From: Larus michahellis
Taxonomy: Eukaryota; Chordata; Aves; Charadriiformes; Laridae
DNA: 64,000 nt
Reading direction: 5' to 3'
NCBI RefSeq assembly: GCF_964199755.1
Contig: NC_133903.1
Coordinates: 6,589,001-6,653,000 of the forward strand
The notes below the pieces were generated by a model. It was not told the origin of the DNA and did not search any database. It worked only from the letters and a program-made list of their open reading frames with translations. The first letter of the stretch is position 1; every line of letters starts with the position of its first letter. A program made the position numbers and the translations under genes. Below are positions 34,941 through 48,180 of this stretch, in pieces.

Positions 34941-37900
34941 GTAGGTTAACAATCTCTCTGCTTTGTTTTTTTCTGTAATCTCTTGCTGTTCATTGTACAC
35001 ATTGACTTTCTATTACCATTTGAGGTTGGTAATCTGGTAAGGAGCGATGTAGGAATGTGAGATAAGGAAAGCATTTGGCAGAAATGAGTTATGGGCACAC
35101 CCCTGCGCTCTCTCTTACCTGGGATATCTGCCCTGATTTCTGTTGTCCTCTGTGAGACGTGAACTGGCTGCATAATGTACCACGCTACATGTTGTCCCTG
35201 CTGTGGAGTACTTTCCCTCATGGCTGTTGCAAGGGAATTCCCCTAATAATTGCTTTTGAGATGGTTTCTCAATTTTCAGTTCTATCCAGGAGAGAGCTGG
35301 AACACTCAAGATAAGTACATGAAGCCTGTTAGGAAAAAGTAAAGGAGAAATACTGTCTGCATATCGCCTTGCTGCAGGGAAAGGCTATGGCGCAAAAGGA
35401 AAGGCTCTAGGTGGTTCTCACACTTGTTAAGGCCCCAGATACATTGCTTAAGAGAATGGGCCCTTAGAAACCCAAATTTCATTAGTTCACCTCTTCAAGT
35501 GCCTCTCTGCCTGTAGCAGAGATGATGTGGTAACTTTGGGGAGTAAAAGGCTATGCCATGAAGAGGTGCTCAGCCTGTGGATATGATGCAGCTGCGTCAC
35601 TGTGATGTTCTTCCCAAATCTTCTGGCTCTACAACACATGACAGGACACCTACCATATAGATGAATTTAATTTTAAGGATTTGCATGTGCTTGGGCTGCC
35701 CCTTGTCCTGTCCCATTCATTCCTATCCTACTCCAGATGGTATGTAAGTGGGTGAAGGATAACAGCTTCAGTTTTCTGAAAAGCTCTATTCTCTGAGCTC
35801 TTAACTCAGCGTGAACTTAAGACTGTGAAGGAAAGCCACAAAATTTGAAAAATAACTTGGTGGATAGTTTTCCGTTGCCCATTTCCAAGTTATTCCAAAA
35901 TTGCTTGTCTATTTTTCTAGATGTTTTATGTTACAGGGCAAGAATTCAATCATCGTCCTGCTCTCATTTCTAGAGATACAGAAGCTTGTGTCATTGTAGC
36001 AGCAAAATCTGGATATGTTCCTTCACTTCTTTCTGTTTGTGGGGCAGGGGGGAAACCTCTAACAACTTTTCCCTCAAGCTGCAAAGGTTTTGTAGCAGAA
36101 AGTTGAACCTGCAGTGACTTTTGAGGCTGAAGGTTTGATCTGGCTTGCTCCTGAAGTAGTGGGCTAAGAAAGACATTAGCATGACAGGCTTTCTTCGTTA
36201 GTGCCCACAAGGCACTCTGGGGTACTCAGTGTACTGGTGCTATGGCCATAGCGATGCTACGGTGTCCTTAACAGTTTTGATTTTCAAAAAAAGCTAGCTC
36301 GAACGTGTTCTCCATGTTGGACAATCACGTTCTGTGCTGGTCCTCTGCTCCCAGTTGCTTTTCCTTGTGCAGGCAGACTGAAGGCAGAGGTGTGATGTCT
36401 TCTCTGCTGGTGCTGCAGGGGTGACAGACCTGCAGAACTCTCAGGTGTTTGCCGAAAGAAATACAGTTGTGCCTGTTGAATGCGTGGCTGTTTTGTCATC
36501 TTTCAAGTGTTTAAGGGAGAGGCAAAAGGCAGGGGATAGAGAGGGGAGCCTTTTTCCACTGCTGCACCAAACCACCACCAGTGTCCAGCAGACCACGTCC
36601 AAATGCCTCTTCCTAAGGGGGGTTAGAAGCTTCAGGTCTCTGCAGCTCTGAAGACAATGAGCTGGCAGCAGGCATGTAAGCGGAGCCCAGAATTTGCCTT
36701 TTGTGGATGCTGTGGTTGAAAGGAATTGACTCTTGATATTTGAGATAAGGCTGTATTTTTTTTCCTCCTTTGCTACTTCAGATTTGGACTTTGAAAGTTA
36801 CTCTGGCGCAGGCAGGTGACTCCTGATATACAGCAATAACACACCAAGATTTCTTCTGGGGAAGGGGTGAGAGAGAAAAGTGAGGGGGCAATAGGAGGTG
36901 TAGCCTCAACTTCATCCCTTCTTAATTGTGGCATCAAATATATTAAACAGGAAATTAGGTCGTTCTTGTAAAGGAGTGAGGGAAAAGAATCAAAGCAACC
37001 CAGTAGTACAGTTCATTCAGCTGCGGTTACATTTTTCATTAGATCCTCCGAAATGGGTCACTGGGTGGTCAAAACCATATTATTATTGTGCATACAGTGT
37101 GACATTCAATTCCTGGAGAAGGGAATGCTGGGTGGCTAGGTACTTACAGTGCAAGTAAACATGAGGAGAGAGCAAAGGAGGGATTAACTAATTTCTCACC
37201 GTCCCTCAGGGAATTGTGGTGGCATAAGGGATGAGCTGAGAGTACCTGGAATCTCATGAATTTTGCTGCTGATCATGGGTGGATGGAAGCATTGGCCTTA
37301 AAACTCAGGCTGGCTTTAAAACTCCCTTTTCGCACTATTTGTAGGTGGGCTTCGATGGTCCATTAACTTTGTCTTACTCTCAAATTTGGGCAGATTGAGA
37401 GGTTTTGATGAGTTCCGATTGTTCTCCAAGGTATCTGTTGAAGACCATAGTGACTTCTTATAAAGGGGGAAAGGACAACGTTGGCAGGCATTCCTGATCA
37501 GAGTTACAAGATAGCTCAGCAAAGAGGCGTCTGAAATGAGGAAGAAATTCCTCCTGTCACCACATTGTTTTGTAGCTATTGTATGGTCTTTCCTAATGTT
37601 GCTCTTCAGCTGGCAGGCGTGGACTCCTGCGAGCCGGCATGGCTGGGCTGGGCATGGACCCGTGGGCTGACCCGATCCAGAAAAATCCTTTGCAGTAGTT
37701 GCCTGGGAAGCCAGTTCAAGGAAGAGACGGGGTGATAAGGAGGAATAGAGTTTTCTTCGGGCCAGTGAGGAACAATTTATTCCTTTTATCGCCTTTTCTA
37801 TTTTAATTTTAAATGTTTCTGTTTGTTTTGGGCTGGAGTCTCCAGATACCGGGCGCTGCTGAAGGAGCGAGTCTTTCAACTGCTGTCCAGCTGGCTTGGG

Positions 37901-40879
37901 CTCAGAGTCAGAGGAAGCTTTAGAAGAGCAAACCGTCTCCTTTGAAGGGCAGGAGGCATTGCCTGCCTGCCCCGGTACTGCCGACCTCCACCTGTGAGCT
38001 GGGGAATACACTGTGTGCCTGGGGACAGCTGAGGCTGCTGTGACAGCATGGCAAGGGACCAGCTGAAGGTCTTTGAGGGTGTTATAACCCTTAAGAAAGC
38101 TGCTCCTGTGGAGCAGGCTGGTGTGAGCTGTTCATAATGGATTTTGTGGGATAAGGATTACTTTGGCAACCTAAAATCCTGAGAACTGGGGCCAGGATGT
38201 TGTCCTGGCCCTGAATTCTTGACTTTGCCAGTTGACTGTTGGCTCTGCCAAAGCACAGGTGAACTGTCTGGAATAAGATGCACTTTGGCAGGTCTCAAAA
38301 CCGGGCTAGCTTTCAGAGAACAGCCTACTGATTTTGGTACCTGGGAAATGCAGGGCCAAGATCGCCTTTGCCAAATTTGACAGTGGAATGCACCAGGAAG
38401 CTTTTGTAATTCTGGGCACTCTGTTCCCAAAACAGCTGTGGTATTCGGGATCTGATCAGACTAAACCTGGACGTCTTTGCTGGGTCATAGGCATGCGTAT
38501 AATGGGGCTGCACTTGCATCACAAGCTCAGTGCGTCTGTCATAAAATACTGGATTTTTTTCCCTCTCTGCCATTTTGAACTTTTCCTTTTGAAGTAGGAG
38601 GAGACAGTCAAGAATCCCGAAATCTGGCAGTGGAAAAGAATATATAACGTCTGACCCGTAGGCTGGGTGAAGTTCTTAATCATTACGTTAATTTTAGCCT
38701 TGATTTTTCTTCTCATTTCTGCAGATTGCCTAATTTCTGTAAAATAATCATAGTAAAAAATGGTCCTGGTTTAATTGAAGCTATTTAATGAAGCTAAAGA
38801 TACTTAAAAAGATTTTGTGGGAATTTCCCATACTTCAGCATCCATTTTGCAGACTGCAAGTCCTGCTTGTCTAGGTTCAGTCGTTGAAGAACAGAGCAGC
38901 TCCATGGGTCCAATACAAATGGCTTTGCCTTTCCCTACTTCCTCCTTCCTGAACAGTAGTATAGTGGATTGTTGTACGTTTAAAAAAGAATAGGAAAAGC
39001 TGTCCCTTTGTTTCAAAGTAAAAATACTTGTTGCAGATGACCTCATGAAACCTCCATTTGGTTTTATTACCTATGGTTTCTGCTGGGGCATATGTCTGCA
39101 GAGATGGACCATCGGCAGTAGAGGTCCTTTGTCAGGACAAGCTCTCCGGGAGAGGCATTGCGGCAGAAGTCAAATCAGTTTTGTACCAGAATAACAAATG
39201 CACTTCTAAAGTGAATTCATAATTCTGGAATAAAATCACTTTTATCCTGCAGTAAGGTGTCTCCAGAGAGCTATTACATTTTCTTATATAAACAAACTTT
39301 TAAACTACTTTGCCACTGATCTCCTGTTTCTTCTTCTGTTGTTTCCTCACTGAACCACCTCACCCCCACGGCATTTTCAAATGTCATCTGAAAACCCTTC
39401 CTTTCCCTTGGTTATTCTGTTGTTTCATTTTACAAAGCATATTGCCCACTATTAGAGAGCATTCAGTGGTTCAGTTTGTAAGACACTTGATACAAAAGCT
39501 AGAATTGTGGTTTTTTAAATCCTATTGCTTTTTTTCCTTTCGTGACTTAAGATTCTGGTAGAGTTACAAGAGCTCAAGGGAACAGGTTAAACAAGCCAAT
39601 AAATAAAACGTTATAGGGTGAGGTGGCTACAGCGTTCTTTTCAGTATGTTCTTCCCTTGTGGAAAATGTTGGTGGAGCTACTGCTAACAGGTATTTAGGG
39701 TAAAATAAGACTAAACAGTGCACTTTTTTTTCCTGTAAGGAATATGAAACTGAATGGTGCTTCATCACTGCTCAACCCCAGCGGCTGCAGGTGAGTGCCA
39801 TTTGGGCTGTGCCCTTTGAAGCCCATGTGCCCAGGTGGTTTCCAAGAAGTTGCAGATGCAGCAATGTTTTTGTAGAGCAAGGAGGGAAAGATATGCCTCT
39901 GTCTTTCTGACCCCAAGTGCCTGGTGTTTTTTCTTATTTAGCTGATTGAACAGAATATTAATAGCATTTAACTTCAATATTAAGGACTTATTGAAGGGGC
40001 AGGTTTACTCCAGGTCACAAAAGCATGTCTCTGAGGCATGTAATTTAATTGCAATTAAATTGCCTTCCTCAGAAGTTCATTTACAACAGAGAAAGAAGAA
40101 AGACTTGTATGTCATAGAGGTTTTGTGGTTTATATGTCTCATTAAAAACCACTTGACCTATGCAGGACTCTAATCACAGTCTTCTGTGTGCTAGCAGATG
40201 AACTGGTAACTGTTTCAGCCTGAAGTCCATTAAATGCTAGGGCGCTGATAAGGGGATGCTCAGGGCTGTGTTTTCACTCTCCAGGAGGGCATTAGTAGCC
40301 ATCAAATGGACCTCTTCTCCACTTTCTTTCCTCTTATATTCTATAGCTTTAGTTTTTCAGTCTAAAGCACTTGGGTGTTTGTGTATTGTCATCCTATCCA
40401 GTAAAGGTTAGAAACAGATCTCTTACGAGTTTCCTATTCTGGCTTGTAAAACAGCCAGCGTGTGAATTGTGGGCAGGATTTGGCAAAACATCTTTCCCAT
40501 TTTTAGGTGTACTGGTTTGTGACCCTCTTACGACAAGGGCACAGCACTTGTGGAGATACTCATTTTATGACTAGAAGAGTCCTAGTCTGACATGCAAAAT
40601 ACAGATGGAAGAATCACCCTTTGAGCTTCCAGGAGACCAGAGCTGGATCAAGGGTGAATGAACGTATCCACATGGGTGCATTTATGTTAGTGCACGTTTT
40701 ATTAAGTAGCATGGGAAATTCGGTAAGACATTTTTGACTGCTCCTGAGCAAGCAAACACTGAAAGATCAGGAGCCGTGCAAGTAGGGCATAGGAATTTGT
40801 GGGTCCTGGATTTTATCAGTACGCTTGGGTCGCTTGGGAAGTTCTCTGAGACCTCACTGTACAGGCAGGAATGGATGCT

Positions 40880-41035
40880 TTGGGGTTGCACTTAACTGTG
40901 TGACCTTGGCGAGGTCTTTCCATCAGTCTATATCCTGCTTTATCTGCCTGTCTGGAAGTAATACAAGCCTGTACTGAGGGATTGTAGGACTTAATTGATA
41001 TCAGCTTTACAGATATTAAAGTTTGAAGTGCAAGC
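40880..41035 (+). mobile_element. Ancient MIR-type SINE remnant in LMF1 intron 2
   Basis: From CTTAACTGTGTGACCTTGG the sequence tracks the remembered MIR consensus through the CTTTATCTG, GGAAGTAATAC, GGGATTGTAGGACTTAAT and CAGATATTAAAG segments in the right order. MIR-class SINEs are old amniote repeats and are rare but known in birds. Confidence 0.6.
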
Positions 41036-42632
41036 ACAAATTCATGTTGTGCCTGAATCCAGTGTACAATTTTGTGTATTAAAAAAAAAGTACCTAGGAT
41101 TTTAGATGAATCACATTAACAAATATCACCTTGATGCATATGCTACATTGGAGTCCTTTGAAGTTTGCTAGGGGCTTTGCAAATAAGCCACTTGCAAAGA
41201 ACCCTTTTTGCAACCTGGCTTTATTTTTCTAGCTCTCCAAAATATCCCAATGACAACAACAACAACAAAAAACTTAGAATATCTTATTCCTTTATCTGGC
41301 CCTGGCTTTGGCAATAAACCTCAGGAATTTCTTTGTTATTATGGATCGCAGCCTTGTATCCCTTTTACTCCGAACTCCCCTCCCTCTTTCCCCAGAAAGA
41401 AAAGATTATCTCTAGAAACGTAAACCAAAAGTTGAAGGATCTCAGGGGGTCATCCTTCCTGTCGAGGAAGCTGCTTTTTGGCACTTCCTACTTACACAGA
41501 AGAGAGGGAGCGTATCGGTTTCAAAGAATGCTGTGAGCAGTTGATATGACATATTAATGAAAACAAAGATTAATACCATGTGACACTGTTGCCTTGCAGT
41601 ACAACTGGGAACTAATGAGGCTAATGAGAACCATATTTTTGTTTGAGAGATTAAAATTTAATCATGGCTGATGTCAGAAATGAATCATTTAGCATTTCCC
41701 CCCCCAGCATGTGTAAGGTTTTCCCCTCCCTGCCCTAGGCTGGCTTTTGGTTTAGCAGAAGCCCTTGAGAGGGGCCAGCCCCTTGCCATTTACTTGCCTG
41801 GCATTGAGGATGGCTGGGAAGGAGGAGGGTGATGCCATGGCTTGCTGGCCTTCCCTAGTCCTCGAGACCTGTAAATGTGTGCCCTGTGATGTGAGGTTAC
41901 TTGTCTTGGTTGAGGCAGTCAAGTTAAATGCAGGTGGCAATGGGTTGTGTGTCATTAATTTAGCTTGGCCTTTTTAAAGGGGCAAGTAGGAGCAAAGAAT
42001 GCAGTTGCCCTAAGATGTCCAGGGAGGTTTGATTGTGCTCCTGCCCACGTCTACTCCAAACCCCCCGCATTAGTCTGGGAGAGTGGAGTGGACTGAAAAG
42101 GTAGGCGGAGATGAAGCTGATTAAGAAGCCAGGTCCAGCTATGACATGAATTTGAGAAGATCTGCATGAGCTGTCAGTAGAAGAGGAGCTGCCAAAAGCC
42201 TTAAGGGCTGTCAAGGGATGCTTCAGTGGGGTCTCAGGCCGCACCAGGTCTGGTCGTTGCGGGCTTCTGTGAATATCTTTCTGGAGAAGAACTGACCCGT
42301 GGCAAGTCTAACTTCCCATTGAAACATGATACAAAAAAGAAGAGAAGCGGCTTTGGTAAAATGGTGTGCCGGGGTTTTTTGAGCAGCTGCAGCGTGGAGA
42401 TTGCAGCATTACTGCTGAGGCCACCGATTTTGTAGCAAGTAGTGCCTCTAGGATTAATGTCATCTGAATAATGTGGATGCTTGTAGGAACTTAAAAAGGC
42501 TTGAAAAGAGGGAAACTAAAGAGGAATTTATTTTACATTGATTGGTTGCATGTATTGTTTTGACTTATTGTAATTACTGGCTTCACTTAATAATAGCATC
42601 TTTGGAGGACTTTTTTTTTTTTGTTTCAATCT

Positions 42633-42730
42633 GAATGAATGGTTAAGAGTTGGAAGGGACCTTAAAGATCATCTAGTTCCAGCCCCTGTCATAGGCAGGG
42701 ACACCTCCCACTAGACCAGGTTGCTCAAAG
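42633..42730 (-). mobile_element. CR1 LINE 3' fragment
   Basis: GAGTTGGAAGGGACCTTAAA, GATCATCTAGTTCCAGCCCC and ACCTCCCACTAGACCAGGTT in this order match the reverse complement of the 3' end of avian CR1 elements. The copy is severely 5'-truncated, as is usual for CR1, and the terminal octamer repeat is degraded. It is the best lineage marker in the window. Confidence 0.9.
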
Positions 42731-44261
42731 GATAGCCAGAGATCTATAAAAGTTAACCCACCATATGTAGCAGAGATCAGGTCTCTGGCTACCGTGGAAA
42801 ACAGTATTGTGCCGAGGGTGCCCTAAAGGTGAGTGCAGGGACTGTAGCGTTATTTCCATGCTGCAGCGGGTGTTCGGGTGTTGACTGGTGCTGCTCCCTT
42901 CAGCATCCCAGTGCCAGCCAGCTCCTCTGCCCAGAGGTGTGCTCCGTCTGTTAAATGTGCTCTGTGAATTTGCCCTGAGTCCTGGTTCATAACCTTTTAT
43001 CATGTTAATCCCAGTAATCGCTTCTGTATAAATGTCAGGACTGTTACCTCTATCTAGACCTAAGAAAACATGGAAAAGCAGTGGTGCGTGTCTGCTGCTT
43101 CGCTTTGCAGAAAGCCTGACAAAATGACTTAACGTTGCAGAGCGTAATGCTTTGATAGCACAGTGAATGTCAGCAAAAGGCACGTAGCAAGATTCTTTCA
43201 CCTCCTTCCTGCTTCCCCTGCTCCTGACTTGATTTCATGAGAAGACCATGTTAAAACATCAGTAGCAATTGGAGTGGGATGTGGGGTAAAGCCGTCGCAC
43301 AGGGAGCTGTGTATTCTCTACGGACAGTTAATAGCACCCCAGTGTTTCCTTTGCGCAAACTGTTTGTAGCTTCCAATCGCTTCTGCAAATCACGGCCGAT
43401 GAGAAAATGAGAGCGAAGAAATTATCAGAAGATTATGTGGTTAGTGGCGTGGCTGTGCAGTGTCTGATGTACCACAGGGCTTTGCCAGAGACCGAGACAA
43501 ATATTTTTTAATTGCTTATTATCTGGCACATCTAATTGCCAGCTGTATCCAGTCTGTAGACTTGGGTATTGATTCCACAGCTGAAAGATTTAGGAAAAGA
43601 ATGAATAATGTTTTTTTCATGATTTTTTTTTTTTCTTTTTTAAACTGTAATTTGCCAAATAGCTTCATGCACCCAGTCTGGTCCAGCACACGTTCACGTT
43701 GTTTAACTCATCTAACTTCTCAAACAGCTGTGGTTGGAAAGAATGTTAATACAGTGATTGGTACAGCTGAAAAGCAGTCAGGGGTTAGGGAAGGGTCCAA
43801 GCCGTGGTGGGATCTGTGTTTACTAACTTCCCTAAGGATCTTAATCCAGAAATTTATTGTTGAGAACAGTGTTCGCTACCAGTGGTGCCGGCTCGTCACT
43901 GAGCTGGGGTTACTGCACGACCAGCGGTATTTGCAGGGCTGAGCCATGTTACTGGAGAAATGTTCCAGGTCTGACTGGGTAAACAGCAGCTCTGTCCCGG
44001 AGAAGGGGAGGCAAGCGACTGCAAAAACAAGCAAGTTCTCTTGGGGGAAGGGTCTGGGGTAGAAAGTAAGTGGAAACTTGCGTTAGAATAACTCATGTCG
44101 TTATGAACTTAGTGTCGAAGAAATGACCATGCTTTCACCGAGACCCGTAGCCTTGCTCCGGACTTCTTCATTGAATGGGGAATCATACTCAGTCTGCAGA
44201 ATGGTTGGTGGTGGAGGGCCAACCTTTGGAAAGAGATTAATTAATGCAATTAAATGATTCT

Positions 44262-44284
44262 TCTTTTTTTTTTTTTTTTTTTTT
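44262..44284. repeat. Poly(T) tract
   Basis: About 23 consecutive T residues in LMF1 intron 2, with no recognisable retroposon attached. Confidence 0.85.
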
Positions 44285-45879
44285 CAATCAAGGAATGGAA
44301 TTACTGAAATGCAGTTTTCCTGGGATTTTACCTGCCGGCATGCTGGCAGCAGAAATATAAAACCTTTCTGCTGCTGCTCCTGAAAAAGCAGGATTGCAAC
44401 ACCCATTTTGTGCTGCCTGCCCATGCCTGCACGCACACCAAAATGCCACAGCGGGACTGACCTCCTGAACGTGTTCAAGCCTATGCTGACCCCTTTATTT
44501 TCCATCAGTGTCTACTTCCAGTTGCTGTGCGCACGCTTTTGTTCAAGTTTATTTCTGCCTAGGGAAATGTGGTGATTTCGGCAGGTCGGGAAGCCTGGCG
44601 TGGCTCTGGCAGGGCGAAGCGGGGTGGAGGAGCTGTGGCGCTGCTGTGGTTGCCTTCTTGCTGCCGACTTCCATTCTCACCTTTCCTGCCTTGGACTCGC
44701 CATCTGGCTTGAGGAGCAGCTCTGAGTAGGGTTCCCAAAGCTGCTGTTTCAACATCTGGTTTTGGCACTGGAAGGATTTAACCAAAGCAAGCTTCACTTA
44801 AATTTGGCAAATTCTGCAGTCACGTAAGCCAAGGGTTTGTAATAATTTTTCGCTTTGGAAATGAGCGTGGACAGAACAGTTGGCGAGTGCCGGGGCTTAG
44901 TTAGGTAATTCACATTTGGTCTCTTAACCAAGCCTGGTTCCCGGCCTTGCAAAGGGAAAAATCAAGTGGTGCTTGGGTGGCTTGTTGCCTGGGAGCTGCC
45001 TTGCTCGGCGGCTGGAAGAGCCCGACCACGTCGCAGCTGCGCAGGCTGGGGCACGGGTGTGAGCACCTGGCGTGGCTCCAGCAGGGCGGCTGTGCCATTC
45101 CTCATCCCCCGGTTGGCTCCAGCTCTGCTCAGGCACCTTTCCCAGCACCATGTGCAAACCGAGCAGTAAACCTCATCCTCGAGCACTCTTTCTTTTTTTT
45201 AATGTTATCCCTGTTCCTTCCATTTAAATGTGGATGTTGTAATTACGGAGTGCAGAATCCTAGTTTTTAGAGATCTGTGACCACAATAAAGTGAATCCAG
45301 AAACCAGACGAGTGGTTTCATTTACTACCATTCTAGCTTATTTCCTCCCCCCACGACCGCTGTGCAATACTAAAGGCTTGGCAGCAACTGAAACCAGCTG
45401 TCAAAAATGTTTCTTACCCCCACACTTTTAAGTTAATGATGTTCTGAAATTAATGGTGCACTAGACTAATTCTGTCATCTCATTTTGATGGACTCTTGGT
45501 CTCTTGCAAGTGATGTTTGCCAACTGGCTTCTTTGTTTTGAGGCAGCGTGCTAAGGAAGTGGATCCCCAGGTGCCAGGTACTGTACATACATATACATTG
45601 AAAACATTTTTTTTTTTCTCCCCTGAAGTGTTTACAGCTTTAATTTGGTTGGTATATTGTGGTTCACCAAACAAGCTTTCAGGCACGTAAACCAGTAACT
45701 TTTAGGAGCATCATGTGCAAGACAGCAGTGGATGAGGTTTTCCACTTCTCGGAGCTGGGAGGTGTCAGCCAGCATCTCGTGTCTGGTTGTCACATTGCAC
45801 TGGAAGTGGCTTCGGCCCCACGCTGGGCAGAGAAGAGGCACAAGCCTCGGCGGCGGTGCAGAAAGTGGCCTGTTGTGGT

Positions 45880-46215
45880 GAAGAGCTGAAGGAGCTGAGT
45901 TTGATTAGTTGAGAGAACGGAAAACTGGGAAAGGGGACAGAGATCTTCAAGTGTATGGAAGCAGCAGAGAGGATGGAAATTAGCTGTTCTCTGTTTGCTG
46001 TCTCCACATGGATAGGACAAGAAGCTGTTGTTTTATGTGGTGGGAAGGAAGATATAGGTTAGACATGAGTAAAAGTCTTCTAAATGTACATATGGAGGAA
46101 CACTGGGCTGGATACCTGGAGAGGGAGGTAGAGTCTCCGTCGCTGCTTAGACAGGCATCTGCCAGAGGTGATTCTCACAGTCATTTATGTCTTGGGGCAG
46201 GTGGATTTTCCACAC
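45880..46215 (+). mobile_element. Old CR1-like LINE remnant
   Basis: The series GAAGGAGCTGAGTTTGATTA, GGATAGGACAAGAAG, GGTTAGACATGAG, GAACACTGGGCTGGATACCT, GTAGAGTCTCC and TTAGACAGGCATCTGCCAGA follows, in order, the remembered 3' part of ancient CR1 families. It contains stop codons and gaps and is a dead copy. Confidence 0.7.
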
Positions 46216-47119
46216 TTTCTGTACTTCCATGACTTAGCCCGTTTTTCCTCTCCTAATGCAATGCCTGGATTTATGGCAGGCAGCTCATCCAGCTTTCTCT
46301 GTTACTGAAATTTTGGAAGGAAGCTCTTCACTCTGCCAGTGATGAATCCATTTGATTGTCTGCTGTGGTCTGAGGCTCCTGGGGAGATGGTCCCCTGCTT
46401 CCTCCTCTCCCTGGCTGAGTACCAGAGGGAAGAGTGGGATAGTTAACGTCACATTTCCATCCTTGACAGGGAAGGGTTACCTCTCAGTGTGAGCTCTACC
46501 TGGTTTCCATTCTGGAGAGGTGCTACTGTGGAAACCTCCTTAACAGCAGATTTTGGAGCCGTGTCCTGATGAAGAATAGAAAATGTGCCTGTACTACCCA
46601 AATACTTTTTCCCCCGTCCCAAGTTATACAGCCCAGAGAATAAGACAGATTCATAATGGAGATGAAAGTTGACATCTGGGTTCACTTTCCATAGAGGATG
46701 TTCTCCATGGAGAACAGTGAGAGAAGCTGTTAACACCAGCTGCAGATTAGGGATGCAGCAGGGAATTATCCTGCCTGTGGAAATCAGTTTAGTTGGAAGG
46801 ATCTTGTGGTGTTGGGCACTGTTGGGCTGTGAGTGGTGGGTAGGACAGTGTTGGTTTGATTTTGTTTTTCCTTGGATTTTAAATACAGATGCGTTTTCCT
46901 AGTAAGCATCAATAGATGTAAAAATATGAGTTCCTATCTGTGTTGTAATACTATTTATTAATAGAATCTATTTAGAATTTTGTCATGTTTTGTAGACTTG
47001 TAAGAGGAGTCCCTGTCCCAGACGACTCTTGCATTAAACAATCTGTGTAGCTGCCGGGTAGGTGAGTGGAGAAAGAATGTAAATTTATCGGGCAAGTCTG
47101 GCCGAACAGAAACCATCAT

Positions 47120-47140
47120 CCTGCATGCTTTGCATGCAGG
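47120..47140. repeat. Perfect 9-bp inverted repeat with 3-nt loop
   Basis: CCTGCATGC and GCATGCAGG are separated by TTT, giving a perfect 9-bp stem. Eleven A residues follow directly. The stem is far too short for a microRNA precursor. Confidence 0.9.
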
Positions 47141-48155
47141 AAAAAAAAAAAGGTGTTATACAGAAAAGGGGATGTTTTCTGCTGGGTCGGTTTGGGAGCT
47201 CCCTGTTGGTTTGCACAGCAATGCCCACGCGTGGTTTGGAGACACGAGAAGCTCTTGCAGAGCTCTGTCTTCAAACCCATCTCAGCTCCACGCTGCCTCT
47301 GCCACGGGCACTGCCGGCGGAAAGTATTTTCATCAGGAGTGATGTAGTTTAATGTAGTTTAAGCTATGTTTTGCTATCAATTTTTGCTTTCCAGGAATAC
47401 ACTTGAGCTAGAATTAATCAGCATGACAATGTGGTGAAAACAATTTAACCCAAATATTTGATGATGTTTATGATTCCCAGCTGATACTTACAGTCTTTCT
47501 AAGTGTGACATGAAGCTTGCCTGTAATGACAAGTCATGGCTAATGACATTGTTTCTCCAAACAGAGAACAGAAAAGACATCACGTTTTAATTTGACGTAG
47601 AAAATCTAAACGGAATATACTTTGAATTTGCAAAATTTCTGGGTTTGACAGGGTGCAGATCAAAAAAGTTACTCTGTTGAAATTTGCCAAAAAATCCGCA
47701 AAATCAAATCCATGTTTTCACTTGTCATTATCTGTCGATAGTGTTTCAAATGCCAAGGCAGAAGTAGGAAAAAAAAAAATCAATTTTTTTCATAAACACT
47801 TTTGTTTACTCTTTATAAGCAAGGAAGAGGACCTTGAAAAGCAAAAATGGAAATTAGGTTACAAAATACAACCTGAAGTCTGTGGGAATTGGGTACCTGC
47901 CTGTTTGTAACCTATTAAAAAAAAATAAAAATCCCTGCAAGATGCCCTGCTGCTTTTATGTATTTGGAGTGGGCCATTTGGTTTGGTTTCCTTGGCATTT
48001 GTATCGCAGGCTTCTTCAGAGAAATAAATTCACAAGTGTTTGTCTGTCATCACATGACAAGTTATGGAGCCTAGATTGATGTAATCAGCAACAGACACAC
48101 GTCAGAAAACTTAATGTGGTTCAGAAGAATACAATATTTTATTAATTCCTCATTT

Positions 48156-48180
48156 TGTGTGTGTCTGTGTGTGTGTGTGT
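48156..48180. repeat. (TG)n microsatellite
   Basis: Twelve TG dinucleotides with one C interruption (GTGTCTGTG). Confidence 0.9.

Noticed and set aside
37316-38011. Minus-strand open frame of 231 codons in LMF1 intron 2
   Set aside because: No known domain, no flanking splice or promoter signals, and ordinary intron composition.
46980-47060. GGAGTCCCTGTCCCAG segment resembling a word from old amniote repeats
   Set aside because: Only one short word matches my memory, which is not enough to call a repeat family.
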